From Rhinopithecus roxellana (lineage: Eukaryota; Chordata; Mammalia; Primates; Cercopithecidae), in contig NC_044565.1 of assembly GCF_007565055.1 (NCBI RefSeq), forward strand, positions 38,587,711 through 38,651,710: 64,000 nt of DNA, given 5' to 3'. The notes beneath the pieces are model-generated. The model was not told the DNA's origin and did no database searches. It was given only the letters and a program-made list of their open reading frames with translations. Positions 45,926-58,600 of the stretch are shown in pieces; the first letter of the stretch is position 1, and every line of letters begins with the position of its first letter. The position numbers and the translations under genes are program-made.

Positions 45926-46005
45926 CTAGGTTGGTGCAAAAGTAACTACAGTTTTTCCCATTCCTTTTAATGGCTAAAACCGCAATTACTTTTGCATCAA
46001 CCTAA
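45926..46005 (+). mobile_element. MADE1 mariner MITE (80 bp, hairpin)
   Basis: Full 80-bp element from ctaggttggtgcaaaagt to acttttgcatcaacctaa, flanked by TA at 45924..45925 and 46006..46007. The long inverted arms would fold in RNA from either strand. The loop 'cccattccttttaatgg' matches the consensus layout. Confidence 0.93.
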
Positions 46006-46007
46006 TA

Positions 46008-46519
46008 CAACTAAGTTCTCTTTTGTTCTTATGAAAAACATCAAGACTATAAGTTATTTAACTTAAATTTTCATTTAAAAAAAACTTAGATAAAAGCTTC
46101 TTAACCAAGAAATGAATGTCATACTCATCTTATTGACCTTCACCACTTTCTATATCCTGTTCATTGTACACTGGAATCCCTTGCCTTCAGCAGATAACCT
46201 TTCCTTCTGTTTCATTTAATTAAAAACATATACATACATAAAAGGCCTCCAGCCTTAAAACTACTCACTCAGTGATCCACCTACAAACCTATATGAGAGT
46301 TATACCAATGGAAACACAAACAACTGTTAAAAGAAAAAAAAAAAAAAAACACCTTGTTCAACACAAAAAACCTGGACTAGGACAATTACAGTGAGTAAGG
46401 ATGGGGTGCAGTATAACAACATGATAGATGGGGTTGGGAAGAAGGTATGATCAATGATGGCAAGTTAACAAGAGGAGAACAGTAGCCAACAAATGTAAGC
46501 TACCTCATTTGAAAACATT
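46008..46519. other. Intron, nothing firm
   Basis: A 17-base A run at about 46333..46349 may mark an old retroposon tail. Confidence 0.45.
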
Positions 46520-47430
46520 GATGGCTTGCCAAAACATTTACCTAGATTACTGCACTAACCTCTTCACTTATGCTCTCATCTCCACAGCTCCAGCCCAACT
46601 TCAACTCTGAAATTATATTTCGACAGTACTTTTATAGAAATGCTATCTTACAGTTTTTCCTTGTTTATCACCATACGCTGGGCTCTTACACTGAAGGTAC
46701 TACCAACTGGCCCTTGCAGGTTGAATTTTACAGGCTTATTTGACTGAAAGAGTATTCTATTTTATTTTAGTTTTAACTTAAACTCTTTTAAAAAGTTCTT
46801 ATGCTGTACAGATTAGGAGAGCCTCTAACACTACAAACTGCTTCACACGTGACCAGCTTCACTGTTTAAAATGATCTATCTAGACCCTATGTGCATTTGG
46901 CCCTGCAACACCCTTGTTTCTCAACATGGCTTATAAGGTATTTCACTCACCACTTGACTCTGATCTAGCTCTCTAACTGTATAACCTGCAAATATCTCAT
47001 AGGCATCTTGCTCTATAACCAACCTCTGAACACATATTCCTTCATTTCTTCACATCTTTGCAATGTTACAACGTTTAAAAAAAACAAAAGAGCAGACACA
47101 AAAACTTCCTCTTCCATTTTTCTACCTAGTAAACTCTTAATTTATCACTTTCTCTGTGTAACCCTGACCATTTCTCATGTCATCTCCTGCCCCATCCCCT
47201 CCCACCCATCCCATATTCCAAGCCTCAGAGTTAATTACACCTGTGTTCCCTAATAACCTAGACACACCTATTTTCTATTTTAATACTCTGTATACCTTGT
47301 ATTGTAAGTATTTATTATTTCTATCTCTCCCACTAGATTGCACTATTTTATCAACCATATCTTATTTATCTTTGTATTCCTAGCAACTAATAACCTAGTA
47401 CGAGGTTGAGGCTCAATGAATATGTGGCAC
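46520..47430 (+). mobile_element. L2 LINE, 3' part, diverged
   Basis: Scattered L2 text on the plus strand, including 'ctagattactgcactaacct', 'tttcactcaccacttgact' and the terminal 'gtattcctagcaactaataa ... aggctcaatgaatat'. Alignment is poor in the middle. Confidence 0.6.
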
Positions 47431-47554
47431 TGAATAAACCTTAAGTTTCATCCAAGAACTCCCAATTGTTTAATTATAATTGATGAGGTCCAACTGAAGC
47501 CAGTAGCTATATAATACATCATCCCTGCAACTCATCCAAGCTTTGCAGGGATCC

Positions 47555-47714
47555 TCATCCTGGCTGCACATTAAAATAAAAACTCTAGGGAAGTATTTCT
47601 AAATATTGATACCTAGGTTCCAGCCCTGGATAATCTGATTTAATTGGTCTGGTGTGCAGTTTTTTAAATTCCACAGGTGATTCTAACGTGCAGCCAAGGC
47701 TGACAACCACTGTT
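47555..47714 (+). mobile_element. MER5A-type hAT-Charlie MITE
   Basis: 'catcctggctgcacattaaa' on the left and 'aggtgattctaacgtgcagccaaggctgacaaccactg' (in parts) on the right are the two MER5A ends. The inverted halves can be seen. Confidence 0.85.
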
Positions 47715-48651
47715 TGACTTGAAAGTCTAGTGAGGCATTACCTGTGATGGCAATGAGAGTGTCTCCCCTACACAACATCCTCCTAGTGCCACCTGAACTG
47801 TTGCCTCATTCTAGCACCCTCCTGCCACTCAACACATCTCAGTCCTTGAGAAAATGAAAGCTTTTTTAGCATAAAAAAGCAAGAAGGGCGGTCTCCTAAG
47901 CTATATGTATGCCTGATGTCCCAAGAATGTAAATAGATCATAAGTCACTTATTTAAGAATGCCCCCAGAGATAGCTAAACATTTTTGTGATTTTAAGTCA
48001 AGTTCACATTTTAAATATCTTCACTAGAAATCAGTCCACCATTTTATTATCAGGAACAAACTGAGGCAGAGTGTTCTAAAATAAAGAACTGCTGTGAGTT
48101 ATTATTCTCAACAGAAGGGTACCAAGAACCACATAACTGGCTATCCACAATTAATATTTTAAGCATTCATGCTACACTAGAAAATAACCATTAAATATTT
48201 ACTTATGTACTCCCAAGAGACCAGAGACAGGACAGTTGTGAGAGTTTTCTCCAACTACCAACAAACCTACAATCATATAATTTCCTGTCAAAAAAGTCAA
48301 GAAAACCTGATAGGGTTTCAGAGAGAATGCAACAATTGCATATTTAACATCTCTATCCCATCACTTCAGTTTAGTTAGTAGGTAGCCCTATATGTAATAT
48401 ACACACATTTTTATCTATTACATATGAACATTTTATGGACATACACATAAAATGTATGCACAGTCACACTTCCTGTGAAATCTGTCTAAAGGGCTCCATT
48501 GGAAAAGTTGAGGCCTTTTTGTGGGCTTGTTCAAGGAAGGAAACTGTGCATTTAAAAATAAAGATTTAACACCTTCTATCCTGTCTTCAAAGCCATTAAA
48601 AAGGAACATCTTGAATCTGAAGGTGGCATGCTTTGTCTCAAATTGTGCTCT

Positions 48652-48659
48652 TGACGTCA
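48652..48659. promoter_or_regulatory. Candidate CRE (TGACGTCA)
   Basis: An exact CREB/ATF-type octamer within the 10-bp palindrome ttgacgtcaa. One 8-mer can occur by chance; there is no promoter-like GC content around it. Confidence 0.3.
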
Positions 48660-49019
48660 AATTCTGGAGAGGAAGAAAGAAGCTAGGAAAAAGGACAGGA
48701 GACAGCAGTGAAGAAGAGCAGAGAGGACTGAAGTAGAGAAGAGAGGAGAAGCTAAAAGGAGAGCTACAATATTCAGATTATAAAGCAATTAGCTTGAGCT
48801 TTCCCTGGCATGCGACTAAGGCGTGCCCTCCTCTTCACCACTAAGTGAACTACTGTGTATGAAAACTAAGTTTAAAGAAAAACATTTCTGGCTTATTTTA
48901 ACTCCTTTACTCTTTTCCACTCTCTGATGTATGACACACGTGTGAGGTGAAACTTGAAAAGCCATGAGAAAAACCCGAAACTATCACATGAAAATCACTC
49001 CCATCACTTTCCATAATCA

Positions 49020-49150
49020 TAATAAGCATTCGACACGTATTTTACTGAATGTCTGCTATGTTCCTGGCACCATGCTGAGCAATGGAGACACAAGGATGAA
49101 AGAAAGATCCATTGGAAATTCACAATCTAGTGGGGAGACAGACCATTAAA
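49020..49150 (-). mobile_element. L2 LINE 3' fragment
   Basis: 'ttactgaatgtctgctatgt', 'ctggcaccatgctgagcaat' and 'ttcacaatctagtggggag' are L2 terminus in reverse. Confidence 0.6.
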
Positions 49151-50201
49151 CCAACTACCCTAGTCCAGGCACAACCTTGGAGAACACAGAGGAGATGAAA
49201 AGACCTTAGCTTAAAGAAACTATTTATAAATATCTCAGGAAACAACATGAACAGTGGCAGAAAGAACCGGCCCAACCACAGAGATTACTAGATTTAAAAT
49301 TTGTAAAAACTGTAATTTACAATGACACTTTCAATGTAAAGCCCAACAAAAGATGAGTGACTAGTTATAGTATGTCTGTTTATTAGAAAATCACAGAGGC
49401 ATTAAAAATATTTTCTAAGAACATTTGCAAACATAGGACAATGCTTAGGATATCATGGTCTGTTTGTTTAGTATAGATTTTGATTTTTCTATATTATATA
49501 ATAAGAGAAGAACCAAAAGGAAATACCTCAAAATGCTATCTGTGTTTATTACTGGGAAGTAAAATTACATGTCATTATACTTTTCTGTATTTTCTACCAC
49601 GAATTTATATTACTTTATGCTGGTGGGAGGTATTTAAATGTGGGGAGTGAGCTATTAAAAATAAATCAGTTGCACACTTACTAAGAAGTAGAATAAATAC
49701 ATATAAATCAGCACTTTTAAGTTTGGAATTAATTATGAACAGACAGAATTAAATAAATTAATTTTTTTAAATTTCAGAGAAATCACAAAGCCCTCAAACA
49801 ACTAAACTAATTTGTTTTCCAAGTCCATAGAAGTGGGGGAGTAGTATTCTTTGTCTTAAGTTAACGTAAATGTTCCCCTAAGATCGGAGCAAAATTTTTA
49901 AATAGGCCCCACTTGACTCTGGCAACCTCCCCTCCTTTTTTGGTAGCTCCTTCCATTCCTGGCCCATTCTTTCTCAGGCACTGAAAGTCAACATGACATT
50001 CCAGTCTGGGCTGGCCAGACCCAAACAATAATATGACAAATGCTTTTCAGACCACTCATTTTTTTTCTACATCAATTAAAATTCCCATTTCTCCAGGGTA
50101 TCTTAGAAGGTTATTAAGAGGAAAGGAATCCGGGGAAAAAACTCGTATTAATTCAAGAGATATGAATTTATAAAAGTGGACCTTTCAAAGATGACATAGT
50201 A

Positions 50202-50867
50202 CAGTTGTCCCTCCATATCTGTGGGGGATTGGTTCCAGGACACCCCACAGATACCAAAATTTGAGGATGTTCAAGTTCCTTATATAAAATTATGCAGTAT
50301 TTGCATATAACCTATACAAATCCTCTTGTATACAGTCACACACTGCTTAACGATAGAGATATAGTCTGAGAAATGCATCATTAGGCAATTCTGTCCTTGT
50401 GCAAACATCATGAGTGTACTTACACAAACCTGGATGGTATAACCTACTACACACCTAGACTATATGGGAGAGCCTATTGCTCCTAGGCTAGAAACCTGTA
50501 CAGCATGTTACTATATTGAATACTGTAGGTAATTTTAACACAATGGTTATTTGTGTATCTAAACATATATAAACATAGAAAAGGTGCAATAAAAAATACA
50601 GTATGATAATCTTATGGGACCACCTTCAGGCATGTGGTCTGTTGTTGACCAAAACATTATTCGGCAGTGTATGAGTAAGTTTAAATCATCTTTACATTAC
50701 TATACCTAATACAACAATGTAAATACTATGTAAATAGTTGTTATGATATATTGTTTATATTATTTTTGTTATTATGTTGTTATTTCTATTTTTTTTCCCT
50801 GAATATTATCAAGTCACGGTTCGCTGAATCCACAGATTCAGAACCTGTGGGTAAGGAGGGCAGACTG
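50202..50867 (-). mobile_element. MER2 (Tigger/pogo-type DNA transposon), interrupted
   Basis: Ends cagttgtccctccatatctg and gtaaggagggcagactg are the inverted termini, each next to TA (50200..50201, 50868..50869). The interior matches MER2 in reverse: 'gtatttgcatataacctata', 'ttaaatcatctttacattac', 'actatgtaaatagttgttat'. A second element sits inside at 50333..50675. Confidence 0.85.
50333..50675 (-). mobile_element. Second Tigger-type element nested at a TA of MER2
   Basis: Begins cagtcacacactgcttaacg, runs through 'aacctactacacacctagac' and 'ctgtacagcatgttac', and ends cattattcggcagtgtatg. TA flanks it at 50331..50332 and 50676..50677, and MER2 sequence is continuous when it is removed. 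The exact subfamily is not recalled. Confidence 0.8.
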
Positions 50868-50869
50868 TA

Positions 50870-52574
50870 TGTAGAAGAGAATTCTAGAGCAGGAATTAGG
50901 TCTGATACTAAGTGACCTTAGAAATATCTCTTTCTTTCTCTGAGCCTATCCCCAAATTTGGACTTCACTAAAATCTCAACCAGTTAAAAAACAAAAAAAC
51001 AAAGAAACAATAACAACAACAACAAAAAAAAAACACTGACACTAATTGGCTAAGTATTTGGTGGTTTAAAAGCAAAACGAAAAATTCAGAAATAGGGTAA
51101 AGAATATGAGGCAAGGATATTTGTCTCCTGTCTATTAACAATCTAGAGGTAGCTAATATTACCACCTTTGAACAACATTATGAAAGGGGAAGTAATAACT
51201 TTTAGCAGAGCAATAAACTGACTATCAGATTTATGCTCCCTGTCCAAGGCACAGTGTTAATCATGAGAGGTGTTACAAGAAGTACCCTACTCCCAGCCCT
51301 TTCCAACCGCCACCACCATGTTGGCATTAAGATGGGGCCACATCATACTTCTCACCACTAGAACATAAGAAGGGGTCTATGTCACTTCTGGAGTAAATGA
51401 ATAATAAACTAGTATATTTTCCCCACACTATCTAAATGGACAGGATTCTAGAACACACAGGAGGGCATAGTCGTAAGACAAGAGTTGCCTGGGCCCCTGA
51501 ATGACCACACAGAAGGTCAGCTGACCTGGAACACCCTCTCTACATTGAGAAGTGAGCAAAAAATAAACTTTTGTTAGGTTAACCAACTTGGATTTCTGGG
51601 TGTATCTGCTACAGTAATCCCTCAATGTTCTAGAAAACTCAGTAAATTAAAAAAAAACACATAACAATAATAGTTGCTGTCTTGTAAAAGCTTACATTTC
51701 AAAGTGCTGAGACCAAATTTATCCTTTTTATGTCCTATCAGTTTTCATTTGTATGAAATCACTGTTCCAAAAAATAAAAGATAGCTGTACCTCAAAACTT
51801 GGAAAGCCTCCAAGCTTTTCCTAAATTAAAAATAAGGAACTTTGTAAGTCTTTGGAACACAAGAAGTACAGCACATTTCTCTCACTACAGAATCCAGAAT
51901 ATGCTTAAAATAAGAAAAAAAGAGCTCAAAACATTAATACCAAATTTAACTGAATAGGCACTTCACTAATAAGGTTATTTCTTTTAGGGAAAAGGACTCT
52001 TAGCCATAAATGAACATTTCATGGTAGGATGCTGTGAAAATTTAAACAAAAAAGAGGGAGATTGTCTTATCACAGAAATACTCTAACTTTACTATTTCTC
52101 AAGTAATTATTTTTATTCTTCAGTAGGTACATGTGCCTCCTATTAAACTACCACTACTACAGCTCCAGGTAATTATACTCCTTTACGCTTACTCATAAGA
52201 GTTATTTAGCAAGCTGCAGTAATTATTCAATAGGGAAAAAATTATACAAATACAAGACAAAGTACATACACAGGATATGTTTCTTTTCTGTAAAAATAAA
52301 GGACAATTCTAATAATAAAATATGCAAAACATCTTTGTCAGTTAAATAAAAATACTTTGTTTTTTTACTTATATTTTTGTGTCACTCTATTGTTTAAAAA
52401 ATATTTTAACAGAGCAATTACTTTTGGTTAAAAATAACTGATAACGCAAATGAACTTTTCTGACAGGTATTTCTAATATCTATATGCCAGTATTTAGAAA
52501 CAGCACCTCAAATTGAGGAAACATAGTTTGATGTTTGGCATATTACAGCAGAGTGTACTTTCAGATGGGCCATC
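50870..52574. other. Intron, nothing recognised
   Basis: 1.7 kb of unassigned AT-rich DNA, including an 'aacaacaacaaaaaaaaaac' run near 51010. Confidence 0.5.
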
Positions 52575-52601
52575 AAAAATAAATAAATAAATAAATAAAT
52601 A
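52575..52601. repeat. (AAAT)n microsatellite
   Basis: About six aaat units. Confidence 0.97.
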
Positions 52602-52638
52602 TCTTACTAACAACAGTATAAAGAATTTACAATTTTTC

Positions 52639-52932
52639 TTTCTTTCTTTTCTTTTTTTTTGAGACAGGCTCTCACTCTAACCCAGGCTGGAGCACAATGG
52701 AATGATCATAGCCCACTGCAGCCTCAGACTCCTGGACTCAAGCAATCCTCTTGCTTCAGCCTCCTGAGTAGCTAGGACTACAGGCACATGCCACCACAAC
52801 AGCTAATTTTAAAATTGTTTTGTAGAGATTGCTATGTTGCCCAGGCTGGTCTCCAACTCCAGGCTTCAAGTGATCCTCCTGCCTGAGCCTCCCAAAGTGT
52901 TGGGATCTCAGATGTGAGCTACCACACAAGCC
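52639..52932 (-). mobile_element. Old Alu
   Basis: Tail (tttc)n; ends ctaccacacaagcc. The short duplication aatttttct flanks it. Confidence 0.9.
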
Positions 52933-53429
52933 TAATTTTTCTAATATAAGGATATTTGTAAGACAAACAGCTCTATAATGAATCACTGCTGTATATGTAT
53001 GCAATATTGGTCTTCTCAAATAACACTTCATACTTTATTGTTTTATAGTATCACCCATAATGATTCCTTTAATTTAGCATATTATTTACTCTTCTCTTTT
53101 TTTCTAGACCTATTGGAAGAAGACTCACATGTCACTAAAACAAATATTAGTATACCCAGGTTATATACCTGGTTCCCTGGAACTGAAGTTAGTAGAAAAA
53201 CAAACAAACAAAAAAGAATCTATCAATCTGACCATTCCTCAGCCCAAACAATCATATTCACAATTTCATCTCAACACACTTCTATAATTACTGCAATTGT
53301 GTGTTTTGGATGACTACATTTGTCTGTCTTGTTTCTGACCATAAGGGTCTCAAGAGATTTCCTGGTATTCAAAAAGCATTTATTAAGAAGAGGGCAGAAA
53401 AACAATATGATAGATAAAAGAATCACAAG
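52933..53429. other. Intron, nothing recognised
   Basis: A 111-codon frame at 52978..53313 has no recognisable motif and no splice context. Confidence 0.5.
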
Positions 53430-53540
53430 AAGACAATTTTCTTCTGGTTGCATCATCTAAGCCTCAGGATGTTCCTCAACTGTGAAATTAGAATACAGGA
53501 CCAATGTAACGAATAGTTAAGATATATGAAGTGCTTAGTG
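53430..53540 (+). mobile_element. MIR-like fragment
   Basis: 'catctaagcctcaggatgttcc' and 'caactgtgaaattagaatac' resemble the MIR core. The similarity is short. Confidence 0.45.
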
Positions 53541-54542
53541 GAGGGCTTTGTTTTCAGCAACTTCTCCAAAAACATTAGCAACCAGTCCGTGTATACACAC
53601 AGAGCTTCCAAATAGCTTCATACAGTCTCCCTCTTAAATGCAAACAGACAACCAAAGATCATCTAAGGAAAGCCTCCAATATGAAAGAAAACAGGCTAAA
53701 AAGGAGAAAAAGAACTTGCAGGAAACCGAGACAGTATCACCAGTATGCTCAGAGGTATTAAAGACATTACACTCATGAAAAATACCAAAGGAATATTTAA
53801 TACATAAGAAAGCGTTCTGAAGATTATGTCATTATTTTTCATTAGGTGAGCAAAAAATGCAGAGTTGGAAGATAAATTTGATGAAATCTTCCAGAACTAG
53901 AATAAAATAATGGTTATTTTAAAAGAGAGAAATACAGGAAATTTAGATAAATTCAGAAGGCTAAATATCTGACTGTCCCCAGTATAGCAGTGAAAAAAGG
54001 TCCTAAGATGTCATTTATGCTGGATACTTTGAGAAAGACCATTCCAAAGTGGAGCAGGACACTTGTGGGCTCCAGGGGAGGAAAGGAACTGATGAATTAC
54101 CAATGTGTTTAACTGTTTGAGAAGGATGTTGAGAGGTAACAGGTACGTTTAAGAATAATAATGATACACACACTGCAGGGTCATAAGGGAAGATGGGGGG
54201 AGGACAAAACAAAATTAGTAATTATTAACATAAGGAAATTTTTAAAAAATGGAAATGTGATAATACTATAGGGCTCAGCTGCTAACAATGTTTACTAAGT
54301 CACAATGAATTCTGACCTAACTCTGATAGACCTGACCGGTAAGTGAGGGGATGGGTAAAGAGAAGGGTAAATATGCTTCAGGAAGGATATGATAAGAGGG
54401 CTAAATCCTCACCTACCAAATCAACAAGTTAGTAGATAGAGTCTATAATCAAAAAAGTAAAAGAACAGTTGAAAGTATGTTGCTGAACAATAAAATACCA
54501 CTTCATACCACCCATTAGGAAGGCTACTAAGAAAAAGACAAA
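53541..54542. other. Intron, nothing recognised
   Basis: 1 kb of purine-rich unassigned sequence. Confidence 0.5.
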
Positions 54543-54799
54543 GGCCAGGCACTTTAGGAGGTGGAAGCAGGAGCATCACTTGACCCCAGGGGTTTGAGGC
54601 CAGCCCAAGCAACACAGTGAGACCTCGTCTCTACAAATAATTTAAGTCAGGCATGGTGGTGCATGACTGTGGTCCCAGCTACTTGAGAGGCTGAGGTGGG
54701 ATGATTGTTTGAGCCCAGGTGGTTGAGGCTGCAGTGTGCCGTGATTGCACACTGCACTCCAGCCTGGGTGACAGAGCGACACCCCCATCTCAAAAAAAA
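54543..54799 (+). mobile_element. Old Alu lacking part of the left arm
   Basis: Starts ggccaggcac then jumps to tttaggaggtggaagcagga, so about 20 bases are missing. Ends in a short A-tail. Confidence 0.87.
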
Positions 54800-54814
54800 C
54801 AGAAATCCAAGGAA

Positions 54815-54970
54815 GGGCCACACACAGTGGCTCATGCCTATAAGCCTAGCACTTTGGGAAGCTAAGGTGGGAGATCGCTTAAACCCAGGAGTTCAAGACC
54901 AGTCTTGGCAACATAACAAGACTCTGTCTCTATTAAAACACACACAAGCATGCACACACACACACAAAAG
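54815..54970 (+). mobile_element. Free left Alu monomer (FLAM-like)
   Basis: A single arm from 'gggccacacacagtggctca' to 'aagactctgtctctattaaa', with a CA-rich tail. Confidence 0.8.
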
Positions 54971-55019
54971 GCAGAAAAAGAGTGGAAAAAAGGTACAAAG
55001 AACAAAGGTAACAAGTAGA

Positions 55020-55250
55020 GAACAGTAACAAATAAGGGAGACATTAATCTAACTACACGAAGAACCACTTTGAATGTCAGTGGTATAAATGCACCAATTA
55101 AAAGATTGTCAGAGGTTCAAAAAACAAGACTCAATTGTATGTTTTCCATAAGAAACCTATTTTAAATATAAAGACAAGTATAGATTAAAAGTAAGCAGAT
55201 GTAGACAAATATACCATGCTAATACTAATCAAAAGATTTGGTTGCTTACA
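55020..55250 (+). mobile_element. Old L1M fragment (ORF2 endonuclease region)
   Basis: 'gcaccaattaaaagattgtc', 'aagaaacctattttaaatat' and 'ataccatgctaatactaatc' follow the start of L1 ORF2. Confidence 0.72.
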
Positions 55251-55264
55251 TGCTTGTGAAACAA

Positions 55265-55338
55265 TCTACAATGAATTATATATACATATATATAGTTATA
55301 TATGTATGAATTATATATATAATTATATATATAGTTTA
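55265..55338. repeat. AT-rich imperfect palindrome
   Basis: 'tatatacatatatatagtta' and 'attatatatataattatata' can fold back on themselves. It lies between two L1 fragments. Confidence 0.8.
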
Positions 55339-55339
55339 A

Positions 55340-55675
55340 AAACAACAACAAATTTATTTGAAACATTTCAAAAAGAAAAAGATACATGCCACACACCTTA
55401 CATAAGAATAAACTCAAAATGGATCCAAGATGGAAATGTTAAAATGTTTTTTTTAAAAAAAAATATATATATGAAGGTACTGGAAGAAAACATGAGTGAA
55501 TTTCTATAAGCCCGTATAGAGAAATGCTTTCACTATGTCTCAAAATCAAGATGTAATATTGATAGACTAAATTAAAAAATTAAAAAAAAAAGGCATACTG
55601 AAAAACGCCATAAACAAAGTCATACATTAACGAAATGGGAAAAACTATTTGCAATATAAGACACTGGTAAAGGAA
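55340..55675 (+). mobile_element. Old L1M fragment (ORF2 C-terminal region)
   Basis: 'acataagaataaactcaaaatgg' and 'gtactggaagaaaacatgag' are the late ORF2 segment. The part between this and the fragment at 55020 is missing and replaced by AT-rich sequence. Confidence 0.68.
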
Positions 55676-55679
55676 AGAC

Positions 55680-58600
55680 AAAAAGACTTCTACTTTCCAG
55701 TCAAGCATGTCAGGAGCTTGGAAGCTGTCACTTCTATCCCCACAACAAGAAAAAGCAAACAAACTGAAAATCAACAACTCTTCCTAGATTCCTCAGAGAA
55801 CTGAGGTCACAGGGCAAATCATACCCCCAAAACTGGAGTGAGAGGCAGACAAAGAGAATCACAACTTACAGGAGAAGCAGCCCAAGAACCAGTACGCTCC
55901 ACAGTAACAGAGTAAGAAAGTCTAGATTGTAACTGACCAATTACTAGAGGTTGGATGTGGACAAGCATGAGAGTTAAAAACTCCCAGGAAGATCAGTCTT
56001 GGGAGGCCCCACATTTTTGTGAGTTTTACCTCCAGGAGCCCTACCAGGTTCTCTCACAGTGCAGACTGGATAAAAATAACCTCCTGCTTAGGGCAAAGGA
56101 AGAGGAAAAGTAGGCACTTTGAAATACTTTCCCAAGCCTCTTAATAAGGCCTACCCTCAAGAGAAACTATTTTACTAGAAAGTAAATGAACTGAGAGAAG
56201 TGAAATAACCAACTCCACTACCCTCTAGACTTCCTTTCTTACCTAAAGGGGAAAAAACTGAGGCGCACTGGGGAGGGTAAAGCCAGAAAACACAATCACT
56301 AAAAGCCTCATTATAGGACTATAGAATACTTCCTGTTCCTCCACACCTTATCAGTAGAGCTCCCATATAATAATAGGGAAATACAACTGAAAGAACTATC
56401 CAACCCAGACCTCAGTTAAGAAGAAATCTCTAGAGAAACTGCAAGACAACAGAGGAGATTTAAAAAACAAAAAAAGGTACAGAGAGTATTTTAGCCTCTG
56501 ACACCTATAGCTACAGCTACAGTAAACAGTAAACAAAGCCCAACTCCTATCCAGATAAAGAGAAAACCTTTTACTAAAAAGGCCTACTTATCTCAGTTTC
56601 ACATACCCAGTACCTCATTTTCAGCTTTCAACAAAAAATTACAAGGTAGACCAAAAGACAAATCATTTTAAGAGACAGAACAAGCATCATAAACTCAGAG
56701 CAGAGATCATGAAATGATCATAACTGAAATTTAGAACAACTAAGATTGATATGCTAAGGGTGTTAATGGAAGCTGAGAAATGAAAACTCTTTAAGAAAAC
56801 ATAAAAAGGAAACACAAGAAATCAAAAACACTGTAACAGAAACGACAAATGCTTTTGATAGGCTCATCGACAGACTGACAACAATCAAGGAAATAAGTTA
56901 ACTTGAAAAAATGTCAGCAGAAAATTCCAAAACTGAAGTGGAAATAAAAGAATTGAAAAAAATAAAGAATAGAATATCCAAAAACTGTGAGACAATTACA
57001 AAAAGTATTGAATTAGTCTGTTCCCTACTGCTATAAATATTTGAAACTGGGTAATTTATAAAGAAAAGAGGTTTAATTGGTTCATGGTTCCACAGGCTGT
57101 ACAGGAAGCATGACAGTTTCTGGGGAGGCCTCAGGAAACTTTAATTCGTGGCAAAAGGTGAGGGGGAAGCTGGCACGTTTTACATGACCAGAGGAGAAGG
57201 AAGAGAGAGCAAGGGAAGGTGTTACACATTTTTAAACAACTAGATCTTATGAGAACTCTTATCACAAGAACAGCACTAGAGGGATGGTGCTAAACCATTA
57301 GAAATCACCCCCACAATTCAATCACCTCCTACCAGGCCCCACCTCCAACACTGGGGATTACAACTGAACATGAGATTTGGGTAGGGACACAGATCCAATC
57401 CATATCAGACATAAATACACATAATGGGGATGCCAAAAGAAAAAGAAAAAGAGAAAGGCATAGAAGAAATATTTGAAGCAACAATGTCTGAGAATTTCCC
57501 AAAAATTAATGATAGACACCAAACCACAGATCTAGGAAACTCAGAGAACACTAAGCAGGATAGATACAAAAAAATCTACACGTAGGCATATCCTAGTCAC
57601 ACTAAAGAAAATCAAACACAAAGGAAAATATTGAAAGAAGCCAGAGGAAAAAACACCTTACCTATAGATAAAGCAAGAATAACATCAGTCTTTTCACAAA
57701 CCATGTAAATTAGGTAAAACTAACAAAAGTGTGGGGTCCCCACACTTGTAAGCAGGAAGAGAGTGGAATAAAATAATAATAGGAGTGGAAATGTACCAAC
57801 CTAGAATTCTGTATCCAGTGAAACTGTCCTTCAAAAGTGAGAAACAGACTGTCTCAAACAAAAGTTAAAAAAATTTTATCACCAATAGACTTCCTTTATG
57901 ACAACTGTTTTATAAAAAATTATTCAAAAGAAGGAAAATCATACAGTCAGAAAGTCAGATCAACATAGCAAATCAAATCCAACAATGGTTAAAAAGAATT
58001 ACACAACATGATCAAATCGATTCTAGGTACGCAAGGTTGGTTCAACACTTAAAAACCAATTACTGTAAAAACCAATTATTATAAAAATTTTGTAATCCAT
58101 CACATCAACAGGCTAAAGAAGAAAAGCTATATGATTATATCATTAGATGGAGAAAAAGTATTTGACAAAATCCAATGCCATTCATGATAAAAACTCTCAG
58201 ACAACTAGGAAAAAAAGGGGGAACTTCCTCAACTTGATAAAGACCATCTATAAAAAAGCCTAAGGATAACATTATACTTAATAGTGAGAAACTAGATGCC
58301 TTCCTGCCAAGGAACAAGGCAAGGATGTCTGCTCTCACCACTTGTAGTCAAACCATTCTGGAAGTCCTAGCTAACACAATAAGATAAGAAAAAGAAAAGG
58401 TGTATAGGTTGGAAAGGAAGAAATAAAACTGTATTTGTTTGCATGTGATATGACTATCTATGTAGAAAGTCCCAAAAAATCAACAAAACTCGTAAAATAA
58501 GTAAGCAATGATAGCAAGATTGCAGGATACAAGGTTAATACATAAAAGTCAATTGCTTTTATATATCAGCAATGAACAACTGGAATTTACCAATTGGAAT

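Larger units (their letters stand above)
47715..50201. other. Long stretch with only one recognised repeat
   Basis: About 2.5 kb with just the L2 piece at 49020..49150. A perfect CRE palindrome (TGACGTCA, 48652..48659) sits in its middle next to a purine-rich block at 48665-48760. No exon seen. Confidence 0.5.

Noticed and set aside
52978..53313. 111-codon plus-strand frame outside named repeats
   Set aside because: No recognisable motif, no flanking splice or promoter signal, and AT-rich composition typical of chance frames.
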